From positions 1 to 50,089 of the forward strand of contig JAJIRX010000758.1 of the NCBI GenBank assembly GCA_023853785.1: 50,089 bases of DNA. The letters run 5' to 3'. Shown piece by piece: positions 45,400-50,089 of the stretch. A program made the translations under genes and the position numbers. Numbering within the stretch: position 1 is the first letter of the stretch; each line of letters starts with the position of its first letter. Below the pieces are notes generated by a model that saw only the letters and a program-made list of their open reading frames with translations, ran no database searches and was not told the DNA's origin. The DNA comes from Psilocybe azurescens (lineage: Eukaryota; Basidiomycota; Agaricomycetes; Agaricales; Agrocybaceae).

Positions 45400-45765
45400 A
45401 GGCATCTCTATATAGTATAAATACATGATAATATGTAGTAGATAGCCTCATCCTAAACTTGGTTTAGCTTCAGTCCTGACACAAGTTTAGGATCCTCTAC
45501 AACTTAACTACTTTTGGCTGCTACACCTTGTTGTGCTCTTGACTGCTTAAGAAAACCTTACACCCACTACTTTTTGCTCATCATGAGCGCCCAACTCCAA
45601 GACAACTCCATGGAATACCCACCACTTCAATTCCCAGAAAACTCTGAACAAGTACCACCACTTGCACCAGCATCAGCATCCCAATTCCAACACAGCTTCA
45701 TGGACACCCTCTTAGACAGACTTTGCATACTCATCATCACCCTACAAGACATTATTCAGGTAAAT
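45400..45765 (+). mobile_element. possible retroelement 5' remnant with Gag-like ORF
   Basis: A TATA-like CTATATAGTATAAAT at about 45410 precedes an ORF starting at ATG 45583 (MSAQLQDNSMEYPPLQFPEN..., Pro/Gln-rich, then FMDTLLDRLCILIITLQDII). After about 60 codons it meets the interspersed repeat beginning at 45757. Promoter, short leader and a Pro/Gln-rich N-terminus recall the start of an LTR-retroelement Gag, but no capsid, zinc knuckle or Pol follows. The assignment is an inference only. Confidence 0.25.
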
Positions 45766-46120
45766 AGAGTGAGAAGAACTTAGGCAAACATCACATATAG
45801 ATTGCAACAACATCTATCGATGAAGGATATGTGAGTACACATAAGTTTTTCTTCCTTGAACCATGTTCTCAAGAAGAAATCTAAAATTTTCACCTGTCCA
45901 CCACCCAATTATTTCAAAATTCCTAATATATTCAGTGTGTGTCAGTAGATACTTAAAGGTCTCCTCCCAGCCTCTTACTAGTAATTCAACTACACTTATA
46001 CACATGCTCAAGGTGACTATACTGGCTAACCAAAACACAATACATCTGGCTTTGCACCCTGAATTTGATTTGCATATGATCACATGACTTGAATTCTTAT
46101 GTAGTCACTTTTACCCAACC
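45757..46120 (+). repeat. interspersed repeat, copy 2
   Basis: Same-strand copy of 27080-27460, more A/T-rich at several positions. Ends near TAGTCACTTTTACCCAACC. Confidence 0.7.
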
Positions 46121-46583
46121 CCTAGACTCGCCAGCCAGTCACACTCGCGGGCTCTAGTCACACAGCATCACAGGAGCACATGATCAAGCAAGGAGCGAGC
46201 TCGCGAGCAGACTGGGCCGTCTCGGGCTCATTTTGGGTGGTGGCCATTTCCCCCAATCTTGATGTGTCGACTTCATCAAAAAAAGTGGCCACACCTCGAA
46301 AAAAAAGTGCTCAAATTGAGTATACATAATACCATTTTTTTGCATTTTGGATTGAATGAAATAGTTTCTAAAAGGGTGATTTTTTTGAAAACTTTGAATA
46401 TTGACTGTACTGCAGTGTAGCTACTTTGGGTTATTACTGAATGACGACCAGAAGTTATCATACAGTGTTGGTGCAAACTCCATCGGGGCTTTTTTCGTAT
46501 TCGTCGTGTATAGGTGCTGTAGGCACTGTCTGAGATGGTGTTGACAGTGCTGGAGCAACTGTACGAGCACATTTGGATGGGGA
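46121..46583. other. spacer downstream of the RecQ-like gene
   Basis: No gene. It includes two poly-A runs near 46280 and 46300. Confidence 0.4.
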
Positions 46584-48712
46584 CTACTTGATGTTACCTG
46601 GTATCAATGACTCTGAGTCTTGAACAAGCGTTGGCTGACATCGTTTAGTGGCTCTTGAAGCTTGTGGAAGGGCTGGAATGTCAAGAGAACAGAGAAATGT
46701 AAACAGCTCAGCCCCAAGTTTGTCCCACTATCCCCAGCTTGCTTGGAGTATAGAAGATAGGAAAATTTCTGACTTGACGGACCAATAGATGCTAGGAGCT
46801 CGCAGGTGTTGTCGTCGAGAATAACTTGTGGACCCCACATGGTACGTGGCCAATACTTAGCCTTTGTCTCACGCCTCCACTTATACAGTGCCATCTGAAC
46901 TGAATTAACAGGTGCAACACGTTTGGGGCTTTCTGGTGAATCATTTGTTGAGGTTTGCCTGGGTGGACACTGTCAAATAATTTGGGGTTGCAAAGAATGC
47001 AGCACAATGCCCTATCGATTTCTTGAGAAATTATTGGTGAGATTCAGAAACATTTAACACAAACAAATCAGCGTACCTGAGGGCTCATTCCGGAAAACTG
47101 TTTGCAGCATAGACCGCCGACAGTCCATTGTTTGAACATACAGGTAAATACCCTCTCCTTGTGCATCCCAAAGTGTCTCTGGCGTAATATGTGCTTCATT
47201 GAGCTGGACAACTTCATCGTAAGCTCCACTGAACATCCCTCGCTTCTGACCATGAGCAATGGCATACTGAACACCATTCTTTGAGGAAGCAGCACGATTT
47301 TGTGCTCTGTCCATGACCTCGACCCCTTGCCTGAGTCTGCCCTGCTCCCCTTGTAGTCGGCTGGTGGTTGGGGTATACCAGCCACTTCAAAGGCTGATTT
47401 CTCGACATTCATAACTGCCAGGCCTTGCCGTCCAGGTGCTCGTGCTGCACGACCAGCCCACTGGACCCACGATGAAACATTCTTAGGTACTTTCCATTGC
47501 ACGACAATGTCAATATCAGGAATATCACAACCCTAAGTAACAATAATTATTAATATGAAAGAAATAGAGGGAAAATGAAGCTTACCATGCCAGCTGCATC
47601 TGTACAAACCAAGATACGAACTTTTCCTTCCCGGAACAGCTTCATAACCTGTTTTCTATAGGACTTAGACATAGTTGCATTGTAAGGTCGGAACAAAGTC
47701 CAAGATAACGGTATTTTGGGTCCACACGTTCATTGAGATAATCAACGATAGAGCTGCCTGCTCTGGTATCATCAGAGTAGAGAAAACATTGTTGATACTC
47801 GACCAAAAGATGTCATTGAAGTCGGGACAAGGAAATCAAGATCACGGAAGGAGTTTGCAGGATGCTCCATAGCACAAACTACCTGCGAGACATTGCAGCG
47901 ATCGTTTCCGGTATTGACAAACAAGTATCCACTACGATCAAACTGTAGCTTACTGAGTAGGTCTTGATGAACAAGAGGGGTAAGAGTTGCTGTCACAGAA
48001 ATAATGGGAGTGTTCTGAGGTAGAAAGCACAAACAATGCCAATGGAACTGTATGCTTTGTGAAAGGAAGCACCCCAATGGGAAATACAATGGGCCTCATC
48101 AATGAAAATTGATAAACAATGAGGCCCGAATTCTGGTTTCGAAGGACAGCATCAATGAATCTTCAGGACAGCAGCATCTCTGGAGACAATATGACGATCT
48201 GCCACTCCCCTGCCACTCACGCCCCTGAGCAGATGTCTTAGCTTAGTATGAGATTAAAATAAGATACTAGACTAACCGCCATAACAGACGGGCTGCAGCC
48301 CCCATTAGTCCCATTGATAGCAATGGCCTTCAGACCAAACTTGTCTTGAAATGTAGCAACCTGATTTACCAACGTTAGTCACATTATATGTATATATTGA
48401 TAAATGATACACTTGTTCGTCCTTGAGAGCCAGTAGCGGAGATACCACCAATGTTACTTTTCCCTTACTCGATGGTAGTAAGTGTGGCCCAGCAGCAATT
48501 CCAGTTTTCCCTGAACCAGTTGCCACCTGAAGTACCACATCTTTCTTGAGAACCTGTGCCCGCATGCAAGAAAGCTGGAAGTCGTGAGCGCCATTACTCC
48601 ATTTCTTGAACCGATGTCTTTATGAGGTCAGGAAGTTTTTCAAGCTCTTTCTCGAGAGCGGCAAGCTTGGCCAAAAAGTATGTTCGCTTTGCTATGACGA
48701 GTGCCTACAGGT
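46584..48712 (-). pseudogene. RecQ-like ATP-dependent DNA helicase, degraded
   Basis: Superfamily 2 helicase of the RecQ-like type that is amplified in mushroom genomes. From the N-terminal side (high coordinates): GAHDFQLSCMRAQVL; Walker A ATGSGKTGIAAGPHLLPS; motif Ia LVVSPLLALKDEQV; the DEAH box in SIFIDEAHCISHWGASF (about 48080-48110); motif III SVTATLTPLVHQDLLSKLQF; TGNDRCNVSQVV; ILVCTDAAGM and, after an intron near 47530-47580, GCDIPDIDIVVQWKVP; motif VI SSWVQWAGRAAR; then the family tail with YAIAHGQKRGMFSG, CNPKLFDSVHPGKP and ALYKWRRETKAKYWPRTMW, ending near 46584. Several one-base frame changes (for example near 48023 and 48135) may be sequence errors. A TAG in frame in the tail, where a tryptophan is expected (WG-stop-WDKLGAEL, about 46725-46735), is better evidence of decay. 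The first exon is not fixed. Confidence 0.8.
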
Positions 48713-48823
48713 GGTTGGGAATATGTTGCAGGCATTTGAAGAAAGGAGAAACACGTTGATGGTTAAATAAAGAGCAAAAAGTAAAGATGATCGAGATTGA
48801 GAATTTAATTCTTGCATCTGATT
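48713..48823. promoter_or_regulatory. divergent intergenic region
   Basis: About 110 bp or a little more between the RecQ-like and DUF6589-like genes; both must be transcribed from here if active. The first exon of the RecQ-like gene may begin inside it, for example at an ATG on the minus strand near 48738. Confidence 0.3.
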
Positions 48824-50075
48824 GTCTCAATGTCTGCCCGCCATTCTCAGTCGTGTTTTCAACGACAACATATTCTGCTTTCTTCCGACAATGAACCAAG
48901 TTTTGAAGGCTTTCCTCCTTCAGATCCACCTGATGACATTGAAACCGATGATGAGCAAATTTACGTCGAGACGACTGAAGACAATCCATTTCTTACCTCT
49001 GATGAAGACACACTTCAAGATATCCCAATAGCAACTTCTGACGACATTCCTCTTCATAATAACAGAGACCATCCAACATCTGATGATATACCATTAGCTT
49101 CATTAGTATGCAACCAAACTGAAAATCACCATTTCTTTCGCATTTGCAGTTCATCGCTTCCAGCACCGGTTCAACTACCCACCAGCGACGATGTTATGTT
49201 CACACCAAGGGCAGAAAGATCGCTACCAAATCGGATCATATGACAAACAAACGCTTTAGGAACAATGGCCACAAACAAAGTAACAAATGCTGACAAGGCC
49301 GAGCTAGAGGCAGCAAAAGAGGTAAAGTTGAAAGAGACATTTTTCACGAGATCCTTGAATAGCTACAAAAAGGGTATAACCTTGGCCGAGTTCCTCAAAT
49401 ATGTGTTCAACCCCAATACACGGCACATCTTTGACTGGAAGTGGCAAGGCTTCTTTCGACAAAAAGATACTGTTAAGGAGATCTTTGGTTATTGGACTGG
49501 AGCAGGATATAACAGCACAACGCACACATTCACCACTGATTGGGTTGTCGAACAAGCCAAGAAAATTGTTGGGCAGGAGTCAAGGGCGATTTCAGAATCA
49601 AACATGTTGCAGGAAACATCTATGACGGTTGATGACACCTTCTTCTTGGACTACAGTTTGAAAACATCACCCTCAAGCTTTGCAGCCCGCACCAAAAGCT
49701 TTTTCCTTTTTGATGCATTCTCAACCACACAACGGCAGAAAAGGGAACTGAAAGAGGGGTCATGTAAGAAACAGGAACTGGTATTGCAATTCTCATTTCA
49801 TTCAGTGAAACAAAACTTACGCAGATCTGTCAGGTCCAGGGCTCAGCCATTCTCACCCTGTTGAGGTCAAAGAGTCAGAAAGATAAATACGCGCAGTCAG
49901 TCATTGGGACATACCTGATGGCAACTGGAGCCCAATGACAACACTTCACAGTATTCTCGCCCTTGGGATCAGCATGTCATATAACAGTATTATTGCACAT
50001 CCCTCTCAGAAGTCACATCCTGAAAAGAGATTAGTACAGGAGATACCCCAGACGTAAATGTCAAGAAGCACAGGC
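48824..50075 (+). pseudogene. DUF6589-like protein, N-terminal part
   Basis: Divergent from the RecQ-like gene. From an ATG near 48824 the frame encodes an acidic leader with repeated TSDD(I/V) words (PIATSDDIPLHNN, HPTSDDIPLASL, LPTSDDVMF), reaches a TGA at 49241-49243, and continues in the same frame at 49265 with AELEAAKEVKLKETFFTRSL, KKGITLAEFLKYVFNPNTRH, FGYWTGAGYNS and ADWVVEQAKKIVG-like residues. A GTAAGA...CGCAG intron (about 49768-49829) leads to ICQVQGSAILTLLRSKSQKD and SVIGTYLMATGA, then, one frame on, LHSILALGISMSYNSIIAH. A stretch of 'LLRSQK..., FLxATG, lxxLGxSxSYxxvi' is what I expect at the start of the DUF6589 region in mushroom proteins. The gene leaves the window, so its end is unseen. 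The family call is from memory of pattern, not a search. Confidence 0.45.
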
Positions 50076-50089
50076 CTCAAGCACCTGGG

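Noticed and set aside
44354..46120. Complete LTR retrotransposon at 44.4-46.1 kb
   Set aside because: I could not find two LTRs, a primer-binding site or any protease, reverse transcriptase or integrase motif.

Overview
The window is nuclear DNA of a filamentous basidiomycete, most likely an Agaricomycete. Genes are cut by short GT-AG introns, mostly 45-75 bp, with CTRAY-like branch points. The recognisable families are typical of mushroom-forming fungi: a DUF6534-type membrane protein pair, an expanded RecQ-like helicase, a DUF6589-like protein, a small secreted protein with a CN...DCK frame, a caspase-like protein and GH16. No bacterial operon features, rRNA, tRNA or CRISPR were seen.

Layout. 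0-6.3 kb is gene-poor, with two unrecognised coding stretches. 6.3-11.5 kb is bounded by a 317-bp inverted repeat and holds a small secreted protein gene, a caspase-like gene and the cut-off 5' end of a hydantoinase/oxoprolinase gene. 11.8-12.6 kb carries an orphan calpain domain III. A 1-kb foldback element lies at 13.5-14.5 kb. A GH16 glycosidase with a GPI-like tail occupies 15.1-16.5 kb. 17-26.5 kb holds a tandem pair of DUF6534-type genes separated by a small membrane-protein gene; the second unit has a 0.93-kb TIR element that the first lacks. 28.4-29.7 kb holds another multi-pass membrane protein gene. 30-33 kb is repeat-rich. 33.4-36.2 kb is a decayed coiled-coil gene, followed by a diverged copy of the 20.6-22.1 kb non-coding block and a broken piece of the small membrane gene. 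39.6-44.4 kb is the housekeeping core: an MPDU1/Lec35 homologue and the splicing factor Prp6, head to head 150 bp apart. 44.4-50 kb is mobile-element territory: an interspersed repeat, a Gag-like ORF, a RecQ-like helicase and, divergently, a DUF6589-like gene running off the edge.

The most important caution for a reader: one-base frame changes, often in runs of 3-6 identical bases, recur in nearly every recognisable gene. They include four in Prp6 and one in the MPDU1 homologue, both expected to be functional. Consensus sequencing error is the simplest reading, so frameshifts alone should not be taken as pseudogenisation here. In-frame nonsense codons and truncation at repeats are better evidence of decay.

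I see no convincing undescribed system. The best candidate for a closer look is the divergent RecQ-like helicase/DUF6589-like pair at 46.6-50.1 kb.
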